DNA from: Pelecanus crispus
Taxonomy: Eukaryota; Chordata; Aves; Pelecaniformes; Pelecanidae
DNA: 64,000 nucleotides
Assembly: GCF_030463565.1 (NCBI RefSeq)
Contig: NC_134643.1
Location: 176,124,491 to 176,188,490, forward strand
Direction of reading: 5' to 3'
A program made the translations under genes and the position numbers. Within the stretch, counting starts at the first letter, position 1, and every line of letters starts with the position of its first letter. The notes beneath the pieces were generated by a model, which ran no database searches, had not been told where the DNA came from, and worked only from the letters and a program-made list of their open reading frames with translations. This document shows, one piece after another, positions 25,310 through 37,164 of the stretch.

Positions 25310-25840
25310 CAGGTGTCCAGATGTTGGCAGTGGAGGGGCTGTAGGGCTGGACACAATCAGTTCCAGACAGCTGCAACGGACCCACTGCATGGTACAGCTG
25401 AGCCCCTTAGCCAAGATGGTGGCACCTCGGGAAATCAGGTTTAAGAAAGGGTAAAATGCTGCACAGGCAGTGAGGAATGAGGAAAAAAAATGTGAGAAAC
25501 AGCCCTGTGATCACCAAGGACAGAGAAGAAGAGGGTGGGGAGGTGTTCCTGGTGCTGGAGCAGAGATTGCCCTGCAGCCTCTGGAGAAGACCATGGTGAA
25601 GCAGGTTGCCCCCCTGCAGCTCATGAAGGACCACAGCGGAGCAGATACCCACACTGCAGCCCATGGAGGACTCCATGTGACAGCAGGTGGACATGTCCCG
25701 AAGGAAGCTGCTGCCCGTGGAGAGCCCATGCAGTAGCAGGCTCTCGTCTTATTTTCTCCTCCTGTTCTGCTGAGGAGGAGGAGGGAGAGAATGGCTGGGT
25801 GGGTGTCTGGCAGCCAGACAAGGTCAGCCTGCCACAGTCA
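25310..25840 (+). mobile_element. ERV internal-region fragment (ERVL-like, 3' part)
   Basis: A GC-rich block in AT-rich surroundings. It contains a phrase typical of avian ERV internal regions ('CCAAGATGGTGGCACCTCGG' near 25413), then a degenerate tandem array (about 25555-25735) built on 'CCCTGCAGC...ATGGAGAAGACC'. It ends near 'AGCCAGACAAGGTCAGCC' and 'CCACAG'. Several overlapping open frames exist because the array lacks stops, but none resembles gag or pol. No LTR adjoins it. Related array sequence occurs in reverse orientation at 37165-37655. The family assignment is from memory of avian ERV sequence and is tentative. Confidence 0.6.
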
Positions 25841-27918
25841 ATTTTCCTTTTATACCAAAATCCCAGAAACACTGCAAAACAGTGAGGTAGCATAGGGAAC
25901 ATGTTATCTCCTGCTGATATCCCTTATTAAAATGAAATAATACGTATGCAGCACCAAAGCATGTTACAACATTATTGTAAAAATTCACATCATTATTTAC
26001 TGTGGATTTCACCAACAAGCCCAGTCTGACTTACTCTAAGCTCAGTTTGTCAAATTCAGGGCTGTTATTATATCTTTTAAGGGAAATGTTTCAAGAGTTT
26101 AAACTGTGTTATGTGTTCTATGTTTAAACTGGATACAGGCCTCTGCTTTTCTTTATTCCCTTCTATGTTTCCTCAGTTGCACATCTTCATACCTCTACTG
26201 TTCCTTGTTTTTCTAACACCTCCCCACCTCCCCACATTTTCTGCTACCCACCATTCTTTTCTCAGATACAATAATTCTGTCTCAAGATAACATTCACTAC
26301 GATTCTGTAATGCAGAAACAAAGCATCAGTATGTATATAGAAGATGTTATTCTCTCTGTTTCATAACTGTCAGCATCACAATCTCTTGGACTTTATTTTA
26401 TCATCTATCATCTCCATACAAGACCTAGTCTCACCCACATGAATCTAACCTCTGCTGACAAGACATGTTCGGCAGCTACAATCTTCTAGTTACTATGACA
26501 GAATTAACACATTTCATACAGTCCTTTCCAACACAACACAATTCATGCAGCTACTCTTTCTGCTATCCATAAATGACAAATGAATTTTAATTTAGCTTTA
26601 ATTACTTTATCTGCTGCCTCTCTTAGCAACAGATGACACCAAAATTAAACCTCATACCGTGTCACCTAGCTAGGTTATGAACAAGAGAGGGATATTATAT
26701 ATTTGTAATGCTTATAATACATAAGGAGGACAGATTTGTCAATACTATTATATTCAGGGATTTCTTAAGTTCAAAGCATTTAAACATTAGTTAACTAAGT
26801 CCTGAATGCAATGGAAGGTAACTACATTTGAGTTCAGCTTCCCTTCCTCACAAAAATTATTACTGTGTTTGCAGACTCTTTTTTTCCCCCTATGTCCTGC
26901 TCTAGACAGTTCTACATGAAAATACGAGGGGTTTCATACCCCTCTCATCCATTAGGCATGTAGCCAAAAGCAGAATAATTTATTTTTTCACCCTGTTAAT
27001 GATAGACAGAACTCTTGTTAGGTGGATAGGTAACCAATTTTGTTTTTTGGAGTTACAGAACAGGTTGGTTGAATTTCCACCTGTTTATTCTTAGTCTAAT
27101 CAAAGTCTTAACAGTCTAACCAACAAGTTATTAGTACAGTTAAAGTGATGCTAACAGTACAAATTATAGGCAGTTAAAATTACAGATGTGTGTTGTGTTT
27201 TAAATGTGTATAAGTTTATAAATAGATATATGTTATACATATAAATATACGTATGAAAACTTCGTAGTATCAATCCCTTTCTCTGTTTTCATGCTCACCC
27301 TTCTGCTGCCCCTATGGTGGGTTTTACAGTGGATAGTTTCTGTCTGAGATGAATCTGTACGGGGAGTCATCAGCTACCTAGGTTCTTCACTGGGAGTGGT
27401 ACAACGTTGATTCTCCTGGTTTCTTCTTCCACACACTAGGATCTACCTCAGGTAATTTTTATGTCTGCTAACATGCTCAACACCTTGTTCCCTTTTCATT
27501 GGTCTGCAAGTCCATGATGTATTCAGATGCTCTGTATATGGTGTGCTTTACATATGCTGGATGCTCATCCTTTGTGCTCTTTGTTATCTCAAAAATTTAT
27601 TTTGCCCAGATCGCAAGAGTGCATTTCTTTGGTGGCCAGAAATTCACCATTGATGAGGTTTGTATAGGTCTAGAGACTCCAGTATTATCTTGTGCCCAGG
27701 CTTTCAAGGCCTTTGTTGTCACACAGTTGCCCTTTTCCATACTGCATTTTATTCTAGTGTTTCAGATAGTTCTTCCTAAATGGTATAAACTGTGCTATAA
27801 CTATCTGTTAGTTACTAAATGCATACAATGATGAGCATTACACCATACATTGGTAAAAAAACCAATAAAAGCTGAAACAAAGCAGGCAATATTTAGGTGG
27901 TAATGAGGTAATTATTGT
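25841..27918. other. AT-rich spacer
   Basis: No element recognised. The 110-codon plus-strand frame at 27499-27831 has no recognisable motif, no clear splice sites and hydrophobic composition driven by T-richness, so I do not call it a gene. Confidence 0.55.
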
Positions 27919-27992
27919 GGCCGGTTAGCTCAGCTGGTTAGAGCGTGGTGCTAATAACGCCAAGGTCACGGGTTCAATCCCCGTACGGGCCA
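27919..27992 (+). tRNA. tRNA-Ile (anticodon AAT), head of a tRNA-CR1 chimera
   Basis: The 74 nt fold into a complete cloverleaf. The acceptor GGCCGGT pairs with ACGGGCC (one G-G mismatch at the fifth pair), the D-stem GCTC with GAGC, the anticodon stem TGGTG with CGCCA around loop CTAATAA (anticodon AAT at 27953-27955), and the T-stem ACGGG with CCCGT around TTCAATC. The discriminator is A. Both Pol III promoter boxes are intact: TTAGCTCAGCTGG, and GGTTCAATCC at 27971-27980. Unlike the SINE heads at 8669 and 32332 it keeps the whole acceptor stem. It is followed by a 12 nt trailer ending in TTTT and then immediately by CR1 sequence. It may be an active tRNA gene next to a CR1, or a retrotransposed pre-tRNA; the exact joint favours the latter. 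Confidence 0.85.
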
Positions 27993-28000
27993 GTTGCCTC

Positions 28001-28004
28001 TTTT
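28001..28004 (+). terminator. Pol III terminator TTTT of the tRNA-Ile unit
   Basis: The tRNA is followed by GTTGCCTCTTTT (27993-28004). Four T residues are the minimal vertebrate Pol III terminator. CR1 homology starts at the next base, so a transcript from the internal tRNA promoter should stop before the CR1 part. Confidence 0.7.
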
Positions 28005-28989
28005 GGCCAGTCTTGTTTAATGTCTTTCTCAATGATCTGGGTGAGGGGATTGAGTGCACCCTCAGTAAGTTTGCAGACAACACCCAACTAGACAGGAGTG
28101 TCAATCTGCTGGAGGGTAGGATGGCCCTGCAGAGGGACCTGGACAGGCTGGACAGATGGGCCGAGGCCAACTGTATGAGGTTTAACAAGGCCAAGTGCCG
28201 GGTCCTGCACTTCGGTCACAACAACCCCATGCAACGCTACAGGCTTGGGGAAGAGCGGCTGGAAAGATGCCTGGCCAAAAAGGACCTGGGGGTGTTGGTC
28301 GACAGCTGGCTAAACATGAGGCAGCAGTGTGCCCAGGTGGCCAGGAAGGCCAACAGCATCCTGGCTTGGATCAGGAATAGTGTGGCCAGCAAGAGCAGGG
28401 AGGTGATTGTCCCCCTGTACTCAGCGCTGGTGAGGCCACACCTGGAATCCTGTGTCCAGTTTTGGGCCCCTCAATACAAGAAAGACATTGAGGTGCTGGA
28501 GCATGTTCAGAGAAGGGCAGCAAAGCTGTTGAAGGGTCTTGGAGCACAGGCCTTATGAGGAGCGGCTGAGGGAACTGGGGTTGTTCAGCCTGGAGAAGAG
28601 GAGGCTGAGGGGAGACCTTATCGCTCTCTACAACTCCCTGAAAGGAGGTTGTAGTGAGGTGGGTGTTGGTCTCCCATGTAGTTAGCAATAGGACGAGAGG
28701 AAATGTTCTCAAGCTGCACCAGGGGAGGTTTAGATTGGAAATTAGGAAAAATTTCTTCACGGAAAGGGTGGTCAAGCATTGGAAGAGGCTGCCCAGAGAG
28801 GTGGTGGAGTCACCATCCCTGCAAGTGTTCAAAAAACGGGTAGACATGGCACTTCTGGACATGGTTTAGTGTAGTCTACCCTTAATTGGTTTAGTGTGGA
28901 CTTGGTAATGTTATGTTAATGGTTGGACTGGATGATCTTAAAGGTCTTTTCCAACCTAAAGGATTCTATGATTCTATAATTCTATAATT
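28005..28989 (+). mobile_element. CR1 LINE 3' fragment fused to tRNA-Ile
   Basis: Starts inside the reverse-transcriptase domain (GGCCAGTCTTGTTTAATGTC, equivalent to the 'GPVLFN' region). It runs through the C-terminal end of ORF2 with CR1 phrases such as [18 protein letters not shown] and [10 protein letters not shown], and on through the 3'UTR to GGATTCTATGATTCTATAAT. The ORF2 frame is open 28013-28558, then a frameshift moves the rest to 28654-28869. The catalytic part of the reverse transcriptase is absent, so it is non-autonomous. The 5' edge coincides exactly with the end of the tRNA trailer. A closely related subfamily is present at 62962-63445. It inserted after the tRNA or together with it. 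Confidence 0.9.
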
Positions 28990-31900
28990 GCTGTTACAAA
29001 TTAAAACAAAACTCTAGGCAGGTCAAAGCAAGTCCAGACAAATCCAGGCAGGTATTGGCGTCTGATTTGTAAGTTTAACAAAACCTGTTGGAAGCAATGA
29101 CAACTCAGTATTTACTGGGGTACAGTGCTACAAATAATAACATTGGGCATTAGATTAGCAGTACATCACTGCTAATTCCAGCCCATTCTCTTTATTTGCT
29201 TTGCATAGCTGCTTCAAATACCATCAGCTTAGCACAGGTGAAATTCATTCACCACATGAATAGCAAATAGGATTTTTCATCTTGAAGTGATTTTTCCAGT
29301 ATTTCCAATTTTATAAGTTTAGAATTTTTTATATATATTTTTTTTATAAATGTAACAAAACTTCCAATAATTTACAGGTATTTTTAAAATAAGCACAGTC
29401 ACAGCTTTTCTTCAATCTTACATGCTTCAACAAACCATAATAGCAACAATAACAAGTATACATCGGTTCAATAAAATGAAGGAATTTCCAGAAGTGAAAG
29501 GACCTGTTGTACGAGAATTCGAGAATTTCAAGAAGTTTTTAAATTAATATCCCTTACACTTCAAGGTTACTAAACTTCTTTAATCCCCGCAAGTGTTCAA
29601 GACCTGTTTTGTTGTATGCAGTTAATGTATATAAGTTTAAATATAGCAGATTGTAAACACCACTTCTTTTTCTTGTATATTGATAACAAATGTTTTTCTT
29701 AACTATTTAAATAGACATTTGACTGACAACAGTTTGATATAGTTTTATCTGTATTGTCTCCTAGTGTGTACTTAGAACATAATTTACTTCAGTTAAGCAA
29801 GTTGTGAAGTCTCAGGAAACAAAATAAGTTTTCAGAATTAAATCTTACAATGGAATCTTGTTTAAGCTTTATTTTCAGTATTGTTATCTGTATTTTCCAG
29901 GAAAATAGTTCATAGAATGGCATGTGTTATCTGTATTTGGAAAAAACATAGATTTTCATTAAACAGAAGGTTGCTGACTGTATCTTGAAACAAATAATTT
30001 TAAGAGTTCTGGAACTAATGAATACTCCCCTGGGGATGGATTGAATCTCCATCTGGAAGTACCCATTTCTATATAGAACTGTATGTGACTGCAGGAGCAT
30101 CCTAAGATGCTTCTAGGAAGATGAATCTCATCTTCCTTTCACATGGATATAAACTGACACCAGTCCATGCAAATTTTATTCCTCTCTTGCAGGCCAGGAG
30201 TCTCGTCTAGCCAAGATGCAAAAGGCAAATTATGCCAAACCGCTTAATTGTCAAAATATTCTTTCCTCTAATCTAATCCTCTGTTCTTGTCATTCCTGAT
30301 GTATTGAATCAATTTTTAAGGAGGCACTAGAAAACAAAGTCATAAGAAGAAACTGTCATCAAAGTAGCTTTCAGAAAACTTATCCTTAAATCTATGCTTA
30401 TGTGTGTATATATATATATATTTATGCATGTTCCTATGTATGCATAACGTGTTTATTGTATGGTGGTGTAATTTTATTGCCTGAACTTCTTCAGGCGGGT
30501 TCTTCTAGTGGAAGGAAAAGTGAAGCAGAGATAATAGGTTTTGAAATAATGAAACACGCAAGATGTGAGATGACTAATGGAAGACCCCACAGAAGCATAC
30601 AGTAAACACAGAATAAAGAGTTGTCAAAATTGAACAGGAAAAAATAAAAACTACTACAGGGGACTGTTGAAGATAATAGGCAGTGATCCAGTGTTTGTGT
30701 TCCTCAAGAAAGGGAGAAAGTGCAAATATTGTTCAGAGTGAAGAGTAAGTGGAACTTGTTAGTTCTGATGTAAGTGGATAATTCAGCTTAGATTTTCTTC
30801 TATACCTGCTTAGAACAATTGGAAAGGATAACAGAACAAGATGCATTATTTGCTAAATATTGTTTGGGCACTTTTTTTTTTTCCCCAGTTGTGCTTGCTT
30901 AGTTAACCGTATAGACTCTAAATCCTCTTAGTCTACCTAATGGAAGCATTAACAGCACATTGATTTCTGCATGTGTGCATATTCCCTCATACTTTGTGCA
31001 TAGGTCATTAGAATTGGTTGCTACTGAAGGTAACAATATACTGTTGTCAATTTAAAACTTAATTTCAGCATGATTTATGTCATATCCCAGAAAAACTCAA
31101 CAAATAAATTGTGTTTTGTAGTACAAAGGCTACCGCAAAATGTAGAAGTGCGAATATATCTGATTTTATCAGAATGCACTGCACTGCTTTTTTCCAATAA
31201 AAATAAAATATGTCTAAATCTAAGATTCGGCTTCAGGGCAATTTATTTTTTCCCTGTGTGTAAGGACTACTTTTATTTGAAGTAATATTCTCCCATTCAG
31301 GATTGTGTGGCCACTCCAGCTCTATGGTTTTGAAAGGCTGTTATTCAGAGAAAAATGAAGGAAAAAGGTTTCTTCTGACTGACCAAAAAAATTTAGTTCA
31401 GGGGAGAGTTGGTAAACTGAGTGCTGAACTGACAGATATGGACGCTGAAATCCTGATTAATGGAAAATCCATGTTAGTACTTTTGTAAGTGACAAAATAG
31501 ATTTTTTTGGAGTGTTTCTGCCTCTCTGCTTCTAACTTTGTTTGCCAGGACAATCTCTAGGGATAAATAAATTGTTCAGGCATTGGTTTCTGAGGCTGCC
31601 AGAAATGGTATCTCACAAAAGAATTTTCTTTGTGAGTGGATAATTTGTGAACTGAACAAGTGCCTTTTGCAACTAATTCTGTGGTTTCAAGTAATTTCTC
31701 TGATTTCAAGAATACTGTTTTGGAATCAAGGCTTTTTTTCAAGAGCTAGATGTCATGTTATATAGATTTCACATTACATATGCATTGGTATATATTTATA
31801 TACATATATACACACATATATGTGTAAAAATATATATTTTTATATATGGTCGTACACAATAGCATCTATTTAATAGACGTGCATACTGGAAGACATGTAG

Positions 31901-32331
31901 TATGATTTGTTTCCTTCTAACTTCACTGACCAACAGTGTAGGTATGCAAAGGAGATTTCCTCCACAGTCAGTGGAAATAAACAATTTTCCTAGGAAGAAG
32001 GAGAATTCTGGCAAGAGTTTTAAGATGAGCCAGCATGGTTTACAGAAGTGATGATTTCTCTCTACAGATTTTAAAGCAACAGCACATGTACATATGATCA
32101 GATAAGTCCCACTCCAAGTTTCTACAATATTGAATCAAATACCCTGGACACTTAAAGCATGTGTCCAAATACAGGCACTTCTTTTCACTTTAAGAAGTTC
32201 TGAGTACGTCACAATTCTTGTGATTTCACACATTGCCTGAAAATACACTGTTTTATTGTTGTCCAAACTCAAATTTCATTCTAAAAGTTTTATTTCAACA
32301 GTGATTTCAAACATAGTTTTGAGAAATACTA
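28990..32331. other. AT-rich spacer
   Basis: No gene or repeat family recognised. Short TA runs lie at 30408-30425. A palindromic AT-rich stretch lies at about 31790-31850, where ACACATATATGTGT and AAAAATATATATTTTT are self-complementary. Confidence 0.6.
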
Positions 32332-32475
32332 CTGATTAGCTCAGTTGGTTAGAGCATGGTGCTAATAACGCCAAGTTCACAGGTTCAATCCCTGCTTGCT
32401 GCAGGGGGGGTTGGGCTCGATGATCTCTCAAGGTCCCTTCCAACCCAAAGCATTCTATGATTATATGATTCTATT
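32332..32475 (+). mobile_element. tRNA-Ile/CR1 SINE (TguSINE1-like), copy 2
   Basis: The tRNA-derived head has GATTAGCTCAGTTGGTTAG, GGTGCTAATAACGCC and GGTTCAATCCCTGC. The CR1 tail has 'TTGGGCTCGATGATCTCTC', 'GGTCCCTTCCAACCCAAAGC' and a terminal ATTCTATGATTATATGATTC. Pol III A and B boxes look intact, and no T4 terminator separates head and tail. Over the shared length it differs from the copy at 8669-8813 at only a few sites, so the two come from one recent source. The 5' acceptor end of the tRNA is degraded. Confidence 0.9.
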
Positions 32476-35400
32476 TAAGCTACTTAATTGTTGTCTTCAA
32501 TTAGATCTTAAAATATAAAATATGTTAAATTGTGAGATGTCCTGCAAAACTTGGTTCTTTATTAAAGGCTGCAGTGTACCCTCTGTAAGCATAAAAAGTC
32601 AAAATTCTTTGATCTCGTTGTGCAGTGGACCTAGGTATCTATCTCTTCTACTCTTAAATATTTCTTTCTGGCGAGCCTACTCAGGTGGAGTTGGTGGGTA
32701 ATATTACATCTCTGGCAACAGTTTTACTGCATTACTAATAAAATGTCCTTTGAATCTTTAACCACATTTGAGTTCACAAGTAATCTGCAATTTGTGTGAG
32801 AAATACTTAGTGAAAAGCTGAAATCTTGGGGTTTTTTTACTATTCTTTCATATATTTTCTGTGTTTCCTATTTCAAGTACACATTTTTATTCTACTAACC
32901 ACAGTACTGTTATAGTAGTGCCCAGTGAAGTGTGAGTCAGGCAGCACCTATTAATCACATCATTTAGTCTCTGTCTTATGAACATGACTATATTAAAACA
33001 AAACAAAAATGAGGAAAAAAGTCCACAACAAAGAGAAAAAAAAACCACAACACTTTTTCTTCAATACCTTTTCCCACTCTGTATTTCATTTAAGGACTTG
33101 AAACTAAAGTTACTTAGATTAATGTAGTGCCTCAAGAATGTTGATAGTTTCAAAATAAACTGTAGTGTTTGCTAACTGTGTGGAAGCTTCTTTGCAGAGA
33201 TGTACAATGAATAGCTCAAGGGTTGTTTGTTTGCTTTGCTTTGTATGATTTTATTTTCCTAACTTGAACGGAGACCTTAAATATTCAGAATTCACTAAAC
33301 ATAAAGAAATATAAAGACAATACATAAAAGAAATGAAAACATAAAATTATTTGAGTGCAGAAAATTCTTTGATATAACTGGTTCTTTGTAAGACAAAATA
33401 GCAGCAATGAACATAATGACAACAACTTAAATTAAACATAAAATGCAAATTTATTTTGAGAAAAAATGTGACAAGCCCTAGTGTAATCAGGCTTCAAAAT
33501 TAATATTACGTTACTTCAAAAGATTTCAGCTTATCTTGGCTGTCAGCTGTATTGTGCTATACAATAGCTACAGGTTCCTCTTTTGTATGGTGTACACAAA
33601 AGCTACTGCATGCGTGATACTTTTCCTCTCACGTCTTGTTTGATTTATCTATTTGTTGTTTGATTATAATTCCAGAATGTGAAAAAAACCCTCAAACAAA
33701 GAGCAGCAGACCAACAACAACACAACCATGCCACAAAACATGCTATATATGAACAAAATGTTATGGGTATGGTTAACTGTAAATACATGAATAATATCAG
33801 CCTACTCCATCCAGCCTCTAAACAAACACTGATTGTTCCTGAAGTCAGAAGTGTTGCAAATCTTAAGTGACTTCCCAACATGTCAAAATCAATGAACAAG
33901 CCATTAGCAAAAATGATGAAGTCTTATATTCAGTACCTTCATGTACATAGAAGGACATATAAAAGGCACATTGAAAGGTTCCAGATGTCCATTCATTTTA
34001 AATTACCTTCAAGACCTCAAGAAATACATCTGAGCATTACTTAGGCAGTGGTGTAGACATTATTTCACCAGTTTGGACATGAAAAAAAAAAAAAAAAAGT
34101 TGAAAATATATGACCATTTAATTTGAAGATACATCTTCAAATGGAATTTGTGTAATTATGTGTAATTATCTCAGGATATACCAGAAAGAGAAAAGGTACA
34201 GCTAAAAGCATACAGTAGTATTAGAGTTATTCCATATGTGGAAGTCTAAAGCAATTAAAATTCTTGCTTAGAGATGAAAATTTGGACACGTATAGTGGTA
34301 ATATAAAAATGTATATTGCTGAACTCCTGGTTACCTAAGATTTACTTAATTATCATAATTTAAGTGGAAAAAGTAAATTAAAAGGACAAAAAGATCTGAG
34401 CAAGAGGGAACTGTTAGTCAGGAATTTTATTTAATACTATTTTTAGCCTCACAGCAAAATTTAACTCCCTACCATTCATAAACTCCCTACTATTCATAAA
34501 CTCCGAATATTCTGGGGTACAAGCATTAACAGAAATAGAAAAAACTACTGTATGTATATTAACATGGATAAGCATTCTTAATGCACTCCTACAAAATGAA
34601 GAAAAAAATAGTTCAATACTTAAGTCATCCCCTTCATCCTAAAGGCTGGGAAATTCTCCTTATGGACAAGTTTGTAAAGGTATTTTAACACATACTAATA
34701 TTTAAGTATCTGACTATTCCTTCTGTAAACAATGGAAAGTATTTTCAATGTTTGTCTTCTGTTTAAATCAGTAGAAATTGTCCTGTGCACTTCAAGAAAA
34801 GGAAGATTTCCTGGATATTTTGATAGTAGCGTTTTTTAATAGTGATTGTCAAAGGCAAGTTAAAGCATGACATGAACAAACCTGAAAAATATCTTACCTG
34901 TCATATTAGTCTGTAGAGTTTCTTATTCAGCCTGATTATCAATGCTATGTTGCATGAATTCATAAGTACTTTTAATCATAATTAATTTACCATTAAACCG
35001 TAGGACCAGTATTTACTCTAATGATGACAAGACAGAAAAATGCATGCCTGACCCACTTGATTCAGTTTTATTAAAATATTTTAAATGAACATGTATTCTA
35101 AATTAACCTTAATACTCGAAAACAGTCCTATAAGTTTGATTTTTTTTTAATCCAGAAAATATTATTGCAATATTTTTTCACATGATGTGCTATTAAGATG
35201 GATATGCTCAATATAAAAGCAGTGTGAAAACCAACCCATTGTAAGTACTAGGCTTTATTATCCTCTCATAGTGTTTCAAAACACAAGATAAGAAGTTTCT
35301 CAACACCTCCCACATGCCAAAGTCTTTTAAAGCTTGATTAATCTGTTACTTATGGCAGAAGCAGGAATATGTAATTCTCCTCCACTGGATAATCTATGGG

Positions 35401-36100
35401 GTATAATAACCATTATCACTAAAGCTGCCAAATCCTCATCATTGTCAAGCATATTTATAATACACTTTACCTCCCAATCATTATATTGTAGCTATACGTA
35501 TTTTAATAATCATTGATAAGACTATATGATACATTGTTTTATCACTAGTCCATATCCACAAAGCCATTTGTCACTGATGGGTCAATATACATCCATGTTA
35601 AAACAAACAAACAAACAAACAAAAAATTCACAGACATATTACAGTATAATGAATTCTGAGTACTCTAGTCTCAAAGAAAGATCGTTATTTTATTGTTATT
35701 CTATATATCAATTCCTTGGAAGCCATAAGAATCTCTAAACATAGAATTCGTGGATATGGCAATTTTAATTGTTCATCTAGCTACAGTTTGAACTGAAGTC
35801 ACAGAAGTGGGTAGATTTTTTTTTAATGATACTGCTTTCATCTAAGTTTGTACTTATCAAAGTAAATAATAAAAAACTATTAAAGTAAATAGTAAATTTT
35901 TACAATATTATTGAAAAAATAGTCAAAATTATGTTCTGAAAATCTCACACTATCTCTTTAATGAAATTTTAGCCTTATTAGTATCTTATTACTACATATT
36001 AGTAATCATGTCTTATATTACTACTAACTATCCTGCCTTTTGGAAAGTGAGGATAATATCTATTAAACTTGGACATAATCATTGTGAAATCATACAAAAT
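32476..36100. other. AT-rich spacer
   Basis: No gene or element recognised. A-runs occur at 34082-34099 and elsewhere. A short direct repeat 'CTCCCTAC(C/T)ATTCATAAA' occurs near 34465-34500. Confidence 0.6.
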
Positions 36101-36697
36101 TGTCATGGTTTAACCCCAGCCAGCAACTAAGCATCACACAGACACTTGTTCATTCCCCCCCTCAGTGGGATGGGGGAGAGAATTGGAAGAGTAAAAGTGA
36201 GAAAACACGTGGGTTGAGGTAAAGACAGTTTCATAAATAAAGCAAAAGCCACGCACGCAAGCAAAGCAAAACAAGCAATTCATTCACTACTTCTCATCGG
36301 CAGGCAGGTGTTCAGACATCTCCAGGAAAGAAAGGCTCCATCACATGTAACTGTTACTTAGGAAGACAAATGCCATCACTCTGAACATCCCGCTCTTCCT
36401 TCTGCTTCCCCCAGTTTGATATGCTGAGCATGGTGTCATATGGTATGGAATATCCCTTCTGTCCATTGTGGTCAGCTGTCCTGGCTGTGTCCCCTCCCAG
36501 CTTCTTGTGCACCCCCAGCCTACTCCCTGGTGGGGTGGTGTGAGAAGCAGAAAAGGCCTTGACTCTGTGTAAGCACTGCTCAGCAATAGTTAAAACATCC
36601 CTGTATTATCAACACTGGTTTTCAGCAGAAATCCAAAACATAGCCCCTTACCAGCTACTATGAAGAAAATTAACTCTATCCCAGCCAAACCTGCACA
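36101..36697 (-). mobile_element. ERV 3' LTR (family shared with 44385, 59012, 61567)
   Basis: On plus it opens TGTCATGGTTTAACCCCAGC and closes near 'CTATCCCAGCCAAACCTGCACA', the reverse of the LTR at 44385. All family landmarks are present in reverse order: the purine/pyrimidine block around 'CCCCCCTCAGTGGGATGGGG', the GCATGGTGTCATATGGTATG block (a decayed CRE), and AAGAAAATTAACTCTATCCC near the U3 start. Internal ERV sequence with a purine-rich tract adjoins its right side, so this is the 3' LTR of a minus-strand provirus rather than a solo LTR. The termini are TG...CA. Confidence 0.8.
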
Positions 36698-37164
36698 TTC
36701 TCCAACCCTTCTTCCATACCATTTATGTCATGCTCAGGTCCCACACTATCCAATACATCCTCATTAACCACCACCTGCCTTCCCATCCTTTGATATAATA
36801 CTCAGATATTCCCTTATTCTATAGACCACCCTTGTAAAATATCCATAAAATGCCCACATACGTCCATTAAGTTCATTTAGTCCATGACTTTGGGCTCCAC
36901 CTGTTGTGGTGGTCACTCAGGACAGGAGAGGTGCTGTGATGCGTGGAGTTACTGAGCTCCAAAGCCAGCTCAGGTCATGTCACTGCTGCACTTGCACTGC
37001 TTCTTGTAAGGCTTGACTTGCATTGGTTCAGGTGGTTCTGCTACAGCTATTCCTATAACATGCAACTCAAATCCTGGGTTACAACAATTTAAAGGTATTT
37101 CCATTACAATCTCCACCCTGGTATCTTTGACCAGACCATTGGGTTTAACATTGCCTCCCCTTGC
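36698..37164 (-). mobile_element. ERV internal 3' region with polypurine tract
   Basis: On the minus strand the 18 bases next to the LTR read GGAAGAAGGGTTGGAGAA, a plausible polypurine tract that primes plus-strand DNA synthesis in retroviruses. The remainder is non-coding or badly decayed, with multiple stops in all frames. Its phrases recur in avian ERVs associated with this LTR type; this is recognition without a search. Confidence 0.6.

Noticed and set aside
27499..27831. 110-codon plus-strand frame with hydrophobic segments
   Set aside because: T-rich DNA explains the hydrophobicity. No promoter, splice signals or family resemblance.
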